Of a DNA stretch of 23,901 bases, positions 9,305 to 18,179 are shown in pieces; position 1 is the stretch's first letter, and every line of letters starts with the position of its first letter. A program made the translations under genes and the position numbers. The stretch spans positions 1-23,901 of the forward strand of contig NPFB01000145.1 in the NCBI GenBank assembly GCA_014084085.1, in the 5' to 3' direction. Under the pieces are notes generated by a model. The model saw nothing but the letters and a program-made list of their open reading frames with translations. It had not been told where the DNA came from and made no database searches. Origin of the DNA: Hondaea fermentalgiana. Lineage: Eukaryota > Sar > Bigyra > Thraustochytrida > Thraustochytriidae.

Positions 9305-10732
9305 TTAAGCTACGCTCCCCGTGCAAGCATACTTGTTTGGAATAACAAAGTTGCGGGCATGAATCCATGCGTTCGCGCCATATTTTACGCCCTTCTTGAC
9401 CGGGAGTGCCGCGTGGTGAGTAAGTGGGTCCTGAAGCCATGGATCACGGTCCAAAACCGAGGGCCAAAGCACTGCAGAACCTTTGCGAGGCGCAACACGC
9501 AAGTCAATGCGAGGAAAATCCGTTTCACCACCTTCTTGGACGTCAGAAACGTAGAGGAAAAAGGTCAAAATGCGCGGCCCCGCAGCATCGTTTCGCGTCC
9601 GTGGAGACATGTCATGATGCGTGTGGTAATACTGCCCAACATCATACTTGAGTAATTGAAAGGACTCGTAATGATCGCGAGGGATTTGAGTGACCTCCTC
9701 AATGCGCGCATACACGGAATCAACAAGCGGATCTTCTTCGCAGTCGCGTCTGCACCACGCGTTAGAAGACGTGCGTCCTTGAGAGACCTTTTTCGTTTGC
9801 TCTCCGCGCTCATTTTTGACCCCACTATCGGTGCTCCTCTCGAATCCGAGCGTGTGGCCCCAACGCGTGAGCGCTTCCGACTCGGCGTCGGAAATGAAGT
9901 CATCGAAAACGATGAGCCATGGACCATCGGGCGGCTTGCTCAATGCCCGGGGTTTGAGGTGAACAAAATCGCGCATGATCCGCTCAAAGGTCTTGTCCAG
10001 GTCACCAGGAGACCAAATGTGCTCGAGAGAAATATTAAGACGAGCGGGATCGCAGCGCTTCGCTGGGTCGAGTAATTCGCACGCCTCGCAACTCGACGGG
10101 CAATTGACGATCATCCAACCAGGATTTTCGTCGCATTCGCCGTGAGCAGCCAGGGAGGCGCACCTTCGTGGATAACGATCTGTACAAGGGCCGTCAATTT
10201 CGGATCTAGGCTTAGCATTTTTGGGAAGGGTGTACACAAGTTGACTGGCAACTATTTCGACCTCGTCGCCAATTTGATCGCGTGTTCCCTCCCGCGTAAA
10301 CATAAAACGATGGCCCACAAAAGTGCCAAGACCAATCTCGTCAACAATTGATGGCGCAACTTGAATCCAGTCGTCCTCGGAGCGTTCCCAAAAGAGGCTT
10401 GTGGGAGCGTGCCACTGATTGACGAAGCGAACTTCAATATTTCTGCTTTTCCTCGGCTCTTGAGAAGTCTCGGAAGCTTCGGTCTTGGTGATGTCGCCGT
10501 CTCTCTTGGAGTCGATTGTGTCTCTTTTGTCATTTGGCGCAACAAGGCCACCGACAAAGGGCTCGAGGATGCTTGTGAGCGGGCGCATGATTTTCGTCTC
10601 GAGATAATTCGTTTCTCCTCGGTAGACGGCGACTGCAGTCGCGATGGCCACAATTACAAATGCGCGAAGAACCAGCATTTTGGTCATGCCTAAAGCCGAT
10701 CGGGCAGGAGGTGCTGTGTCTGTTTTTACCAT
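9305..10732 (-). CDS. Membrane-anchored prolyl 4-hydroxylase with VHL-beta-like and ShK domains
   Basis: The 475-residue protein starts with a short basic N-terminus and a hydrophobic anchor (about 19-37), predicting type II insertion with an ER/Golgi luminal body. Residues 98-168 resemble the VHL beta domain (VRFVN, LFW, TFVGHRFMF, GTRD). An ShK domain follows, with six cysteines (C183, C191, C200, C211, C215, C218) and the GECxxNPxWM signature. The C-terminal half is a 2-oxoglutarate/Fe(II) prolyl 4-hydroxylase: DDFIS near 277, iron ligands H372 and D374 (HxD) and distal H440 (HAALPV), and K450 (KGVKYGANAWIH) as the 2-oxoglutarate salt-bridge lysine. All catalytic residues are present, so activity is expected. 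The reaction is 4-hydroxylation of proline in secretory proteins. The start is an ATG; a second Met at 16 is possible. The gene is divergent from the C2 gene. Domain calls are firm except the VHL-like one, which is by eye. Confidence 0.9.
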   Translation of the reverse strand: MVKTDTAPPARSALGMTKMLVLRAFVIVAIATAVAVYRGETNYLETKIMRPLTSILEPFVGGLVAPNDKRDTIDSKRDGDITKTEASETSQEPRKSRNIEVRFVNQWHAPTSLFWERSEDDWIQVAPSIVDEIGLGTFVGHRFMFTREGTRDQIGDEVEIVASQLVYTLPKNAKPRSEIDGPCTDRYPRRCASLAAHGECDENPGWMIVNCPSSCEACELLDPAKRCDPARLNISLEHIWSPGDLDKTFERIMRDFVHLKPRALSKPPDGPWLIVFDDFISDAESEALTRWGHTLGFERSTDSGVKNERGEQTKKVSQGRTSSNAWCRRDCEEDPLVDSVYARIEEVTQIPRDHYESFQLLKYDVGQYYHTHHDMSPRTRNDAAGPRILTFFLYVSDVQEGGETDFPRIDLRVAPRKGSAVLWPSVLDRDPWLQDPLTHHAALPVKKGVKYGANAWIHARNFVIPNKYACTGSVA

Positions 10733-11367
10733 GTTCTTGGCCCTTTATCCCACTTTGCTTTGATGGCGCCACGGTTGAGTGCAGCGAGAAAGAAAAACGA
10801 GTTGCTCGATGTGAAACTATCGGCTGCAGTTTCACATGCACGCGATCTCGCCAATCTGATTTGCCCAGGTCTTGCTCGTCCTGCCGGGCGGCGAAGCCAC
10901 CGTCTCTTCAGCGTCGGCCCTGGCTGCTCGCTCGCCCTCTCGCTCGCTCGGCGCGCCCGTTTTCTCGTTCACGAGATCGCGCAATCGCTTTCTTTCTTCC
11001 TTGCTTCTGTATCCACTCCGCTTCCTTTATCCTTTTCCGCTGAGTCCCTTTTCCCCGTCCTCGTCCTCGTCCTCCTCGCCGTCCTCGTCCTCCTCCCCCT
11101 CGCTCCTCGCCGCGCGCAGCGGTCGGCCTCTGCCAGGCGATCGCCGCTGCTGGGCCCGCGACGACGGTTCCGTCCCGGATCCGCAGCCGTTCCCCTGCTT
11201 GGCGCCCCACAAGTGCGGTGCGCCACTGTGTATAGCTGTGGCGCATCCTCTCCCGGGATTCGGCCCGGCGGAAGAAGGCGGGGCGGAGCAGGAGCAGAGC
11301 GACAAGAGCCGGGCGCCAAGAGCCGCGCGGAGTCCGTCGCGTCGGGAGCGGCGGCGCAGCGCAGACG
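10733..11367. other. Divergent promoter region, hydroxylase and C2 genes
   Basis: This 635-bp space separates two divergent start codons. It contains CTCG-rich stretches (10928-10952) and a TCC/TCG-rich pyrimidine tract (about 11058-11098), then very GC-rich DNA. ATGs at 10760, 10808 and 10835 are out of frame with the C2 gene, but none is seen from there to 11368, so the main plus-strand transcript probably begins downstream of them. Long ORFs crossing the area are composition artefacts. Confidence 0.55.
11058..11098. repeat. TCC/TCG trinucleotide-rich pyrimidine tract
   Basis: An imperfect alternation of TCC, TCG and CTC units lies in the leader of the C2 gene, about 270-310 bp before its start codon. 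It is an asymmetric purine/pyrimidine tract of a kind often found in promoters and can also arise by slippage. Confidence 0.7.
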
Positions 11368-14334
11368 ATGGGCGGCGGCGCGGACGCGGGAAACGCAGCC
11401 GGGCGCGGCGGCCTGACGCGACGCGGGAGGTGCGGTCCCGATGGCGGCGGAGATGGCGGCGGAGATGGCGGCACCGACGGCGGCTGTGCCTCGCCGCCGC
11501 CTGCGAAGAAGCAGCTCGTGGCCGGCGTGGAGGTGCTCCTGCGCAGCGCGGAGGGGCTGCCCGCGGCGGACAGCAACGGCCTGAGCGACCCGTACGTGGT
11601 GCTACGCGTAGGCAGGCTCTCGGAACGCAAGAGCAAGATCCGGTGGAAAACGCTGGACCCGGTCTGGGACGAGGAGCACTTCTTGGCGGCGCCCCCGCAC
11701 ACGGCAATGCCTCTCGAGGTCGAGGTGCGCGACATGGATATGCTGAGCAGCGAATGTCTGGGCCGTGGTGAGGTCGACATATCCTGGCTCGATGCCTCGA
11801 GAGGTCCTGTAGAACTGACCGTGGAACTGAAGAGACCCACGACCGGAAGTGCTGCCAAGAACGGGCTCGCCGGCCGAAGCGCGGGCAAGGTCAAGCTGCA
11901 AGTCCGCAGAGGCCTACGCCCCGCCAAGGAGATGGACGGCCTTGCACGAAGCCAAGACTGGGTCGCATCAAACCGACGTCAGCGCATTGCTGTTGTGGAG
12001 CTCGTCAAGGGACAAAACCTCGTGGCGCGCGACGACAACGGGTACTCTGACGCTTATGTGTGTCTCGAGCTGGCGGGCATCACTCAGCAAAGCCGGGTTG
12101 TGGCTCGCTCGTTGCATCCCAAGTGGCGCGAGCGCTTCGAATTCAACTTTGCGGAACGTTTACGACGAAGTCTTCGCCTCAAGCTCGAGGTGTGGGACCG
12201 CGACATTCTTTCGCGCGATGAAGAAATGGGCCACGCGGAGCTAGATTTATCTTTGATGCAAGACAATGTGGTCAACGAGGCCTGGGTTAATGTGGAACTC
12301 GATGGTTTGCCAGCGGGCTCGTTACACGTTTTAGTAACGATCATGGATTCTGACGAGGATCTCGTGCTGACGCGCGAGCAGCGTGCACGCGCAGTCGGAT
12401 CATTGCGTGTACACGTGATCCGTGCGCGCGGCCTCATGGCCTCGGACCGCAATGGACGCAGTGATCCTTTTTGCGAGATCAGTCTGGGCAATGCGCGACT
12501 TCGCACGCCAGTCGAGCCAAAGACGCTGAACCCAGTTTGGGATAGGCTCATGGAAGTGCCCGTGCACGACGCCTTTGCGTGCCTCGATCTTTCCGTGTAC
12601 GATTATGACCCTGATAGCCAGCCTGAACCCCTGGGGGCAGTGCGGATCCCCTTGCAAAACATTCGCTCGAGCGATCCCGTGTGGATGCCACTCAAATCGA
12701 TGGACCTTACGCGGAGGGCGCAAGGCGAAGTCCTCGTGGGCATGAGGTTCGAGTACAGCATGATCTCTGCATGTCTCGCGCTGCGACATAATCGGGAAAT
12801 CAACCACATGGAGAGTCTTCCAGCGTTTTCCGTGACGCACCTCAAGAATTCGATGAATCGACTCATGCCCGTCGCTGTTGTCGCCTTGCAAACATACATT
12901 ACCGCGTATGGAGTGTTGACCTGGGAGTATGGCGCGTTACCAACGCTGGGGGGTCTCCTGGCATGGACTCTGTTTTGCCTCTTTTTCAGGCCATTTATGG
13001 CGCCGCTTGGACTCATGGGCGTTTTCGCGTACAATTACTTTTACAATTTTCAGGGTAATGCGGTCTACCTTCGCGATGATGGTCTGCTGGAGACGCGCTT
13101 TAACGACGAGGACACCGAGGCCGTCATCCAACAGACGATGGACACCTTTGGCCTTGAGGAGAACTTTGACGCAAATGAAGCGCTGCGCACGTCCGCGTCG
13201 GCAGAAGACGACCCGGATGGATCACTGTCTTCTCGAAAGGCGTATTTCCGTGCAGAGGCAGCCGAGAGGGCAGCGGAAAAGTCTCATTTTCCCTCGTCCC
13301 CCTCTTCTGGGTCTCTGTCCTTGTCGTCGTCTTCGTCATCACTGTCGCCATCGATGGGGCGCTCGCCGCGGCCTCTTCGGAGCATGCCTTCGCAGCCGTC
13401 GCTGGGTCGTCTAGAACAAATATCTTCCATGAGCATGGCGTCAATTCCCGAGGCGGAATACAGCGACGATGAGTTTGATTCCGATGAGGACGACCTTCAG
13501 ATTGGATATCCATTGTTCGAGGGCAGCTCCGAAGAACACGATGCGCCGGAACCGCAGAGACCGCAGAGACAGCGGCCCCCGGCGCAAGCCGTCGTCGACC
13601 AGGACGCAGAGGAGAAGAAGGTTCGGAAAAAGGCAGCGAAGAGTTTGGTGGGTGCGCCCTCGTCACTGACGGCGTGGGGCCAGCGTCAAGTCGTTGGGTG
13701 GCTCAAATTTGGACTGTCGGTGGCGAAGAACTCTTACTTGGTTGCGATGGCTAAGGACTCCTTCATCGGAGACGCCGTCCGCGAGCTCATTGCCACGCAT
13801 GCTCCAAAACTTATGCTCTTGCAGGATGGAGACGTGCTGAATCGTCCATTTCTCGAGCAGCTGCGCATGCTAAGTCGATTGGGCAAGCAATTCCAAGACC
13901 AGCTGGAGTTTGTTGCGTCTTCTACTGAGCGGACACAGAACTTGGCCAACTGGACGGTTCCGACGCTGTCCATGATTGTCTTTCTCCTTTTGCTGGGAGC
14001 CACCATTGCGCTTTTGCTTCTTCCGTGGAACATTTGTCTCATGCTTGCGGGTTATGGCGCAGTCGCAGACACGTGGGTGACCAAGTACTTGCAACGCGAC
14101 CAATACACCATCTCGCGGTCTCGTTGGCTTGAGTTCCTGTCACGGGTGCCATCGGATGTGGATCGTGCCAAGTGCAAGCCGCTGTCATCCTTGATGCCAG
14201 ACGAAGGGCCGCCACCGAGTTCGAGAAAGCTTGCGCGAAACTACTCGGAGGAGGTGCGTCAGCATCTCTCTGGGATCGGGGAGCGCATTTTGCGTCTTGA
14301 CAGGTACGCGGCACGCAAGCGAGCGACAAGCTAA
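11368..14334 (+). CDS. MCTP-like protein: three C2 domains plus membrane region
   Basis: The 988-residue protein has a Gly/Asp-rich start, then C2A (about 50-155), C2B (about 204-312) and C2C (about 343-445). Each has the calcium-loop pattern: ADSNGLSDPYV and RDMDM; RDDNGYSDAYV and WDRDI; SDRNGRSDPF and YDYD. Aspartates at both loops suggest calcium-dependent phospholipid binding. A hydrophobic segment follows (about 498-560), then a long Ser- and acid-rich loop, then a second hydrophobic pair (about 866-900, VFLLLLGATIALLLLPWNICLMLAGY). This order, three C2 domains with two C-terminal membrane regions, matches multiple C2 and transmembrane-region proteins (MCTPs), which tether the ER to other membranes. 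The start at 11368 has A at -3 and G at +4; no other in-frame Met precedes C2A. The gene runs convergent with the START gene. A tricalbin-type assignment is less likely because no SMP domain is seen. Confidence 0.85.
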   Translation: MGGGADAGNAAGRGGLTRRGRCGPDGGGDGGGDGGTDGGCASPPPAKKQLVAGVEVLLRSAEGLPAADSNGLSDPYVVLRVGRLSERKSKIRWKTLDPVWDEEHFLAAPPHTAMPLEVEVRDMDMLSSECLGRGEVDISWLDASRGPVELTVELKRPTTGSAAKNGLAGRSAGKVKLQVRRGLRPAKEMDGLARSQDWVASNRRQRIAVVELVKGQNLVARDDNGYSDAYVCLELAGITQQSRVVARSLHPKWRERFEFNFAERLRRSLRLKLEVWDRDILSRDEEMGHAELDLSLMQDNVVNEAWVNVELDGLPAGSLHVLVTIMDSDEDLVLTREQRARAVGSLRVHVIRARGLMASDRNGRSDPFCEISLGNARLRTPVEPKTLNPVWDRLMEVPVHDAFACLDLSVYDYDPDSQPEPLGAVRIPLQNIRSSDPVWMPLKSMDLTRRAQGEVLVGMRFEYSMISACLALRHNREINHMESLPAFSVTHLKNSMNRLMPVAVVALQTYITAYGVLTWEYGALPTLGGLLAWTLFCLFFRPFMAPLGLMGVFAYNYFYNFQGNAVYLRDDGLLETRFNDEDTEAVIQQTMDTFGLEENFDANEALRTSASAEDDPDGSLSSRKAYFRAEAAERAAEKSHFPSSPSSGSLSLSSSSSSLSPSMGRSPRPLRSMPSQPSLGRLEQISSMSMASIPEAEYSDDEFDSDEDDLQIGYPLFEGSSEEHDAPEPQRPQRQRPPAQAVVDQDAEEKKVRKKAAKSLVGAPSSLTAWGQRQVVGWLKFGLSVAKNSYLVAMAKDSFIGDAVRELIATHAPKLMLLQDGDVLNRPFLEQLRMLSRLGKQFQDQLEFVASSTERTQNLANWTVPTLSMIVFLLLLGATIALLLLPWNICLMLAGYGAVADTWVTKYLQRDQYTISRSRWLEFLSRVPSDVDRAKCKPLSSLMPDEGPPPSSRKLARNYSEEVRQHLSGIGERILRLDRYAARKRATS
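11440..11475 (+). repeat. 12-bp coding tandem repeat (GATGGCGGCGGA)
   Basis: Two full copies and a partial one encode Asp-Gly-Gly-Gly repeats in the N-terminal tail of the MCTP-like protein. It is a low-complexity linker with no structure expected. Confidence 0.8.
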
Positions 14335-14679
14335 TGCCTTCCTATCTCGAACTGCCAGCGTGCTCACATTTGCACATCCCGAGGTTCTTTATTTTATACT
14401 AAGCCTATTCGTAGCCTCATGAAGACAGTTTGTGATTGTAACCAAAGTAGAAAAAGGAGAAGAGAAGAGAAAAAAGATTAGATTGAACGAATGGATGAAG
14501 CCAGCTAGCTCGTTCGATACGTAGCTGATGTTCACACAGAGTAAGAGAGAGAACGAGGGAGGGAGAAAGAAGTTCAAAAGTTAGGCTCCAGGCGTTTTGG
14601 GGGCTGCGGAGAGCGGCTCGTCAATTTTGGTCAAGGGCAGCGCTTGCAAGGAGAGCTTGAGGCGTCATGTTCGCTTCCA
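14335..14679. other. Convergent 3' region, C2 and START genes
   Basis: This 345-bp space lies between two stop codons facing each other. It has T-rich (TTTATTTTATAC near 14389) and A/G-rich stretches (14446-14480) that could serve 3'-end processing on either strand. No AATAAA or coding sequence was recognised. Confidence 0.55.
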
Positions 14680-15837
14680 TTAATCCCGGGTTCCGGCGTC
14701 GGACTCCTCGTCAATCTCGAGCTCGGCTTCGGGCTCGGCGTTGTCGCGATGCGCAGAGCGGAGCGAGGCAAGATCGCCAATTTCTTCTTCGACGTTAATA
14801 CCGAGTTTCTCGGCAGCCTCGACCTCGGCTTCGACCTCTGCCTCTGCCTGGACGGCAGCGGCCGCGGCAGCATCGCCTTCTTCGTCGTCGGAATCCGGGT
14901 TCTCGATGAAGCGCTCAATGAGCTCGGTGGTGTCGGGCAGGGGCTTGGCGCCATCGAGAGTGGAAAGTATGGAGAGTATTTCGGACACCACGTATTGCTT
15001 TTGCAGAAAGACGGGAAGGTAGCCTCCGAGAAGAGCATGGCTGACGGCGACGACCTTGGCACCGTCGGTTTCCGATGTGGCACCGAAGAACGAAGTCTTG
15101 GTGACCTTGGCAGGTCGAATCTGCATGCCGAAGAGAAGGCGCTGGCCCCGCACGGCTCCAGGGACAATTTTCTTGGCAAGAGTTTCGTCAACGGATTTGA
15201 CAGCGAAGGTAATGGTTCCATCGTCGGCCTCGGCCCAGGTCTGGAAAACGGTGAAGTCACGATTGGACACGACGGTGGAACCGAAACGTTTCACGACATG
15301 CATGATGGACGACTGGCCGCCGCGGTAGGTGTAATGTTCGCGCATGTACAGCACGGAGGGGTCAGCGTTGCCGGCATGGGCTGCGCGGATCTGGCTGAGC
15401 AGAATGGCGCGCGGGTCCGCACTAACCTCCTTTTCGATGCGCACGAGCGGGATGCCTCGCTCGACACGAGTCTTGCTCCATGCAACGGTGGCGCCGCTCT
15501 TGGAGCTGGGCTTTTCGAAGTCGCTTTCGGGGGCCTCGACGGCGGCGCGAACCTCGGCGAGGGCGTCGTTGAGAACCTCGGTCCAGTCAAGCTTTGAGCC
15601 GTCCGAGAGGGTCAGAGTCGAGGGGACGCGGGAGGCCTTTTCCCAAAAGTTATACCAGCGACGGCTCGAGACGAGTTGCGCTTGCTGGGCTGCAGCCTTG
15701 ATTTTATCGTAGCCCTCGCGAGCAAAGATGTTCGCGAACTTGGCGGCCTCTTCCTGCGCAAGCTCAAGGTTACGTTTCGCTTCAACAAGCGACTTGCGCC
15801 TCTCCTCAAGTGCTTCGGCATCAGCCACGGTCGCCAT
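14680..15837 (-). CDS. START-like lipid-binding domain protein with acidic tail
   Basis: The 385-residue protein begins with a charged helical segment likely to form a coiled coil (about 6-55, EALEERRKSLVEAKRNLELAQ). A START/Bet v1-type fold follows (about 60-290): W61 and F64, a central VAWSKTRVERGIPLVRIEKEV strand pair, YxYRGG near 170, the typical SNRDFTVFQTW near 191, and a C-terminal helix before PDTTELIERFI. START domains bind one lipid or sterol in a closed cavity; the ligand cannot be told here. The tail (from about 315) is Glu/Ala/Asp-rich. No membrane segment or signal peptide is seen, so it is probably cytosolic. The start is an ATG in an excellent CACCATGG context, with no other minus-strand ATG for more than 300 bp upstream. 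The fold call rests on pattern rather than alignment. Confidence 0.75.
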   Translation of the reverse strand: MATVADAEALEERRKSLVEAKRNLELAQEEAAKFANIFAREGYDKIKAAAQQAQLVSSRRWYNFWEKASRVPSTLTLSDGSKLDWTEVLNDALAEVRAAVEAPESDFEKPSSKSGATVAWSKTRVERGIPLVRIEKEVSADPRAILLSQIRAAHAGNADPSVLYMREHYTYRGGQSSIMHVVKRFGSTVVSNRDFTVFQTWAEADDGTITFAVKSVDETLAKKIVPGAVRGQRLLFGMQIRPAKVTKTSFFGATSETDGAKVVAVSHALLGGYLPVFLQKQYVVSEILSILSTLDGAKPLPDTTELIERFIENPDSDDEEGDAAAAAAVQAEAEVEAEVEAAEKLGINVEEEIGDLASLRSAHRDNAEPEAELEIDEESDAGTRD

Positions 15838-16863
15838 GGTGCTCTTTTACGAACCCTTGACGCGCTAGCACGCACGCAAGCAAGCAAGCAAGCAAGCTCC
15901 TTCCGTTTCCTTTCTTGCTGACTTTCGAAGTCTGCTCTGCTGCACAAGGCGCGGTCGACCAGGCTCGCCTCGCGGTCCGCGTTGCTACTTTGCCCGGACC
16001 TTCTCTGCCCGCCTCGTTCGCGCCAACCCTGCGCGGCTGCGGCCCAGGCACCGGTAGGTACTCCCGGCGTGCTCCGCCTCGCTACCTCTCTCTCGTATAC
16101 TCCCAGTCAGGTATAGAGAGAGAGGGTGCACACCACGCGGCACGTGCCAGACAAACAGAGCAAGCAAGGCGAGACGATGCCGTCGACGACGCGGGCACGG
16201 CGTGAGAGGCGCGGCTCCCTGGCAGCCGCAGCCGCGTCCACGAGCAGGCCTCGGGCTCCGCGTCGGCGCGGGGGTTTGCGCTCGCTTGCGGTGAACTGCG
16301 ATCGTCGTGACGAGGATGAGGGCGACTGACTGAGGTGGGTCTAGGAGTTTTTGAGAGCGACCGACCGATTGGCGACATGATATGGATGATGACGGAGGCG
16401 CGGCACACGGATCGACCTCGAGCCTGATCATCGCGGCCGCTGCTTGGGGGCGAGGACTTCGTTGCAATGCAAGGTGGAGTCAAGAAGAGCACCATTGCGG
16501 CGGCGGGAGCGGCAAGGAGCTGCGTAAACTCTGGCTTGGACGAGGAAGCTGGCTGTCGGTGAGAGGCACACCAGACCAAAAGTAAAGCCAAAGTAAGAGC
16601 AAGAGCCAAAGCAAAGCAAAACAGAGTGCGAGGAAGGTATAGTAGGTATAGTATGGTGATTAACCGCCTGGGCGGCAAGTTGGGCGCGTGTGAAAAGAAA
16701 GTGTTTATGACATCGCATCACGCATTTTAACAAATTCTACTACGATACACAAGCTGGACAGGCGGGCAGGCACATGCGGGTGGGCGAACAGGTAGACAGA
16801 CAGGCAGACAGCGACAAATTTGTCAGCTGTAGTCTCGGTGGGTGGGTTGGTAGAGTATTTGAT
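15838..16863. other. Intergenic region: START promoter and WW 3' side
   Basis: About 1 kb lies between the START start codon and the WW stop codon, both genes being on the minus strand. It holds an AAGC tetramer repeat (about 15879-15898) close to the START gene, a TATAGAGAGAGAG stretch near 16111, AGCAAAGC-type runs (16575-16625), and CAGG/CAGA tetramers (16758-16812). Minus-strand frames of up to 198 codons open from non-ATG codons and read low-complexity Leu/Ala or Arg/Pro stretches, so I do not call a gene. Confidence 0.55.
15879..15898. repeat. (AAGC)n tetranucleotide repeat in START leader
   Basis: About five tandem AAGC units (GCTT on the transcribed strand) lie roughly 40-60 nt upstream of the START start codon, so probably within the 5' leader or core promoter. 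Confidence 0.85.
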
Positions 16864-17778
16864 TTATTTGATGTCCTCGACGCGCCATGCGACGGCATCC
16901 GTCTTTTCGTTCCAGAGATAGAAACGGCCCGTACTCTCATCGAGGACTTCGACCCATTCAGGTCCGGGAAGAGGCCGGAGCTGGCTTATGGGCGGCGGCT
17001 GCGCGGGTTGACGCGGTCTTTCCCACTGAGACTGACGGGTGACGGGATCCCAGTAAAAGATACTTTGCGAATTGGGATCAATCTGGGCCGTCCACCGGCC
17101 CACCCGAGTCCCAGGCGGATCAACAGGCGGTGGTGCTTGCGGTTGCTGATTGTGACCTGCGGCTGGATCACCGTATCCGTTTCCGTTCGACGCAGCAGCG
17201 GCAGACCCCGAATAAGGTTCGCGGTGTTGAGGGTGTGATGATTGGCGGTCATTCGATCGGTGATAATCGCGGTCGCGGTCGCGGTCACGATCACGATTAC
17301 GATCGAAATCGCGACCATGATCGCGGTCACCTGGGTGGGAATAGTCGCCCGAGCGGCCATAGTGTCCGCCTTCTGCTGCGCGAGGATCCCCTCCTCGACG
17401 ATCAGTCGTACCAGCAGCAGCAGCGGCTGCAGCATAAGGTCCTCCGGTCGGCGGCCCACCACCACCGGCACCTCCATAACCTTGCGCCGAGGGTGAGGTG
17501 TCGGCACGTGAAGGCGGATAATGTCCAGCGCTTCCAGGCGCCGGCCCGGGAGACCCTCCAGGCCCACCAGGACCGTCGGGCTGGGACCCACCAGACTGTT
17601 GATTCTTCATCCAAGCAGGCATGACCATGGACCTCCCTCGGCCACGGCCTGGTGGGCCTGCATCGTGCTGCATTCCTCCGCGGCCACGACCACGGCCTCC
17701 CTGCCAGCCACGGCCACCCCCTCGTCCGCCGCCACGCCAATCGTTGCCGCGCGAGCGTTTCCTGCTATTGCCGTCCAT
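16864..17778 (-). CDS. WW-domain protein with RGG and Arg-Asp repeat regions
   Basis: The 304-residue protein has an RG/RGG-rich N-terminus (about 9-50), Gly/Pro-rich linkers, a PAWM segment (54-57), and an alternating Arg-Asp tract (about 150-172, with RDRDRDRDRDRD). Two C-terminal WW domains follow. WW1 (about 226-257) is canonical, with W229, the FYW aromatic block at 241-243, W252 and P255. WW2 (about 272-303) has W275, FYLW and W298 but lacks the closing proline. RGG and RD tracts with WW domains are typical of nuclear RNA-binding and pre-mRNA processing proteins, WW domains binding proline-rich partners. I infer a role in splicing or mRNA processing; the orthologue is not identified. 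I chose the ATG at 17778; the frame extends upstream only to a TTG. It is divergent from Imp3. Confidence 0.8.
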   Translation of the reverse strand: MDGNSRKRSRGNDWRGGGRGGGRGWQGGRGRGRGGMQHDAGPPGRGRGRSMVMPAWMKNQQSGGSQPDGPGGPGGSPGPAPGSAGHYPPSRADTSPSAQGYGGAGGGGPPTGGPYAAAAAAAGTTDRRGGDPRAAEGGHYGRSGDYSHPGDRDHGRDFDRNRDRDRDRDRDYHRSNDRQSSHPQHREPYSGSAAAASNGNGYGDPAAGHNQQPQAPPPVDPPGTRVGRWTAQIDPNSQSIFYWDPVTRQSQWERPRQPAQPPPISQLRPLPGPEWVEVLDESTGRFYLWNEKTDAVAWRVEDIK

Positions 17779-18130
17779 GATTTCGAGAGCTCCCTCCCTG
17801 TGCAGTCTCAAGCTTATTTTGGAGACTCACTCTGTTCGTTTGTTTCCCAAGGACTTAACGTTTCGTTGCTGTCGTTGTCTTTGTGGTTGCCTTTGTCGTT
17901 GCCGTTGTCGTCGTCGTTTTCGTCGTTGATATCCCCCTTCAATGCCGTCCTTTTCCTCTTCACCTCCAACCTTTTGCACGTGACAGACAGCTAGGATATG
18001 AAGGGAGCGGGAGAAGCCACGGCGTGCTCGCGCGAGCACACGAGCGTGCAGGCGAGCGCGCGCGCGCGCACGGAGGGTAGACTCGTCGTGGAAGAAAGCC
18101 AATCTGCCACAGGCCGATCAATCGAGACAA

Positions 18131-18179
18131 GTAAGAAGCTTTTCCAAATGTTAGTAAACCGACCTAACTATTTACATAG
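18131..18179 (+). other. Candidate 49-nt 5' UTR intron of the Imp3 gene
   Basis: The donor is GTAAGA (18131), the branch motif CTAAC (18164-18168) and the acceptor ACATAG followed by G (ending at 18179). The branch-to-acceptor distance of about 12 nt is normal. The segment contains an ATG at 18148 whose frame runs past the Imp3 start; after removal there is no ATG between 18180 and the Imp3 start at 18428. Read by consensus only. Confidence 0.5.

Noticed and set aside
9411..9425. GTGAGTAAG splice-donor-like sequence on the plus strand
   Set aside because: It lies antisense within the conserved catalytic domain of the hydroxylase and has no plus-strand gene.
10760..11927. Several overlapping frames of 218-339 codons around the start of the MCTP-like gene
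   Set aside because: Low-complexity Arg/Ser/Pro translations in very GC-rich DNA, overlapping one another on both strands and the real C2A domain.
16386..16427. Possible C/D box snoRNA (ATGATGA followed by CTGA)
   Set aside because: The boxes are about 35 nt apart, too close, and no terminal stem or C'/D' pair is visible.
16082..16678. 198-codon minus-strand frame with a hydrophobic N-terminus
   Set aside because: It begins at a TTG codon. The hydrophobic stretch is a translation of AAAGC-type repeats and the rest is Arg/Pro/Ser low complexity.
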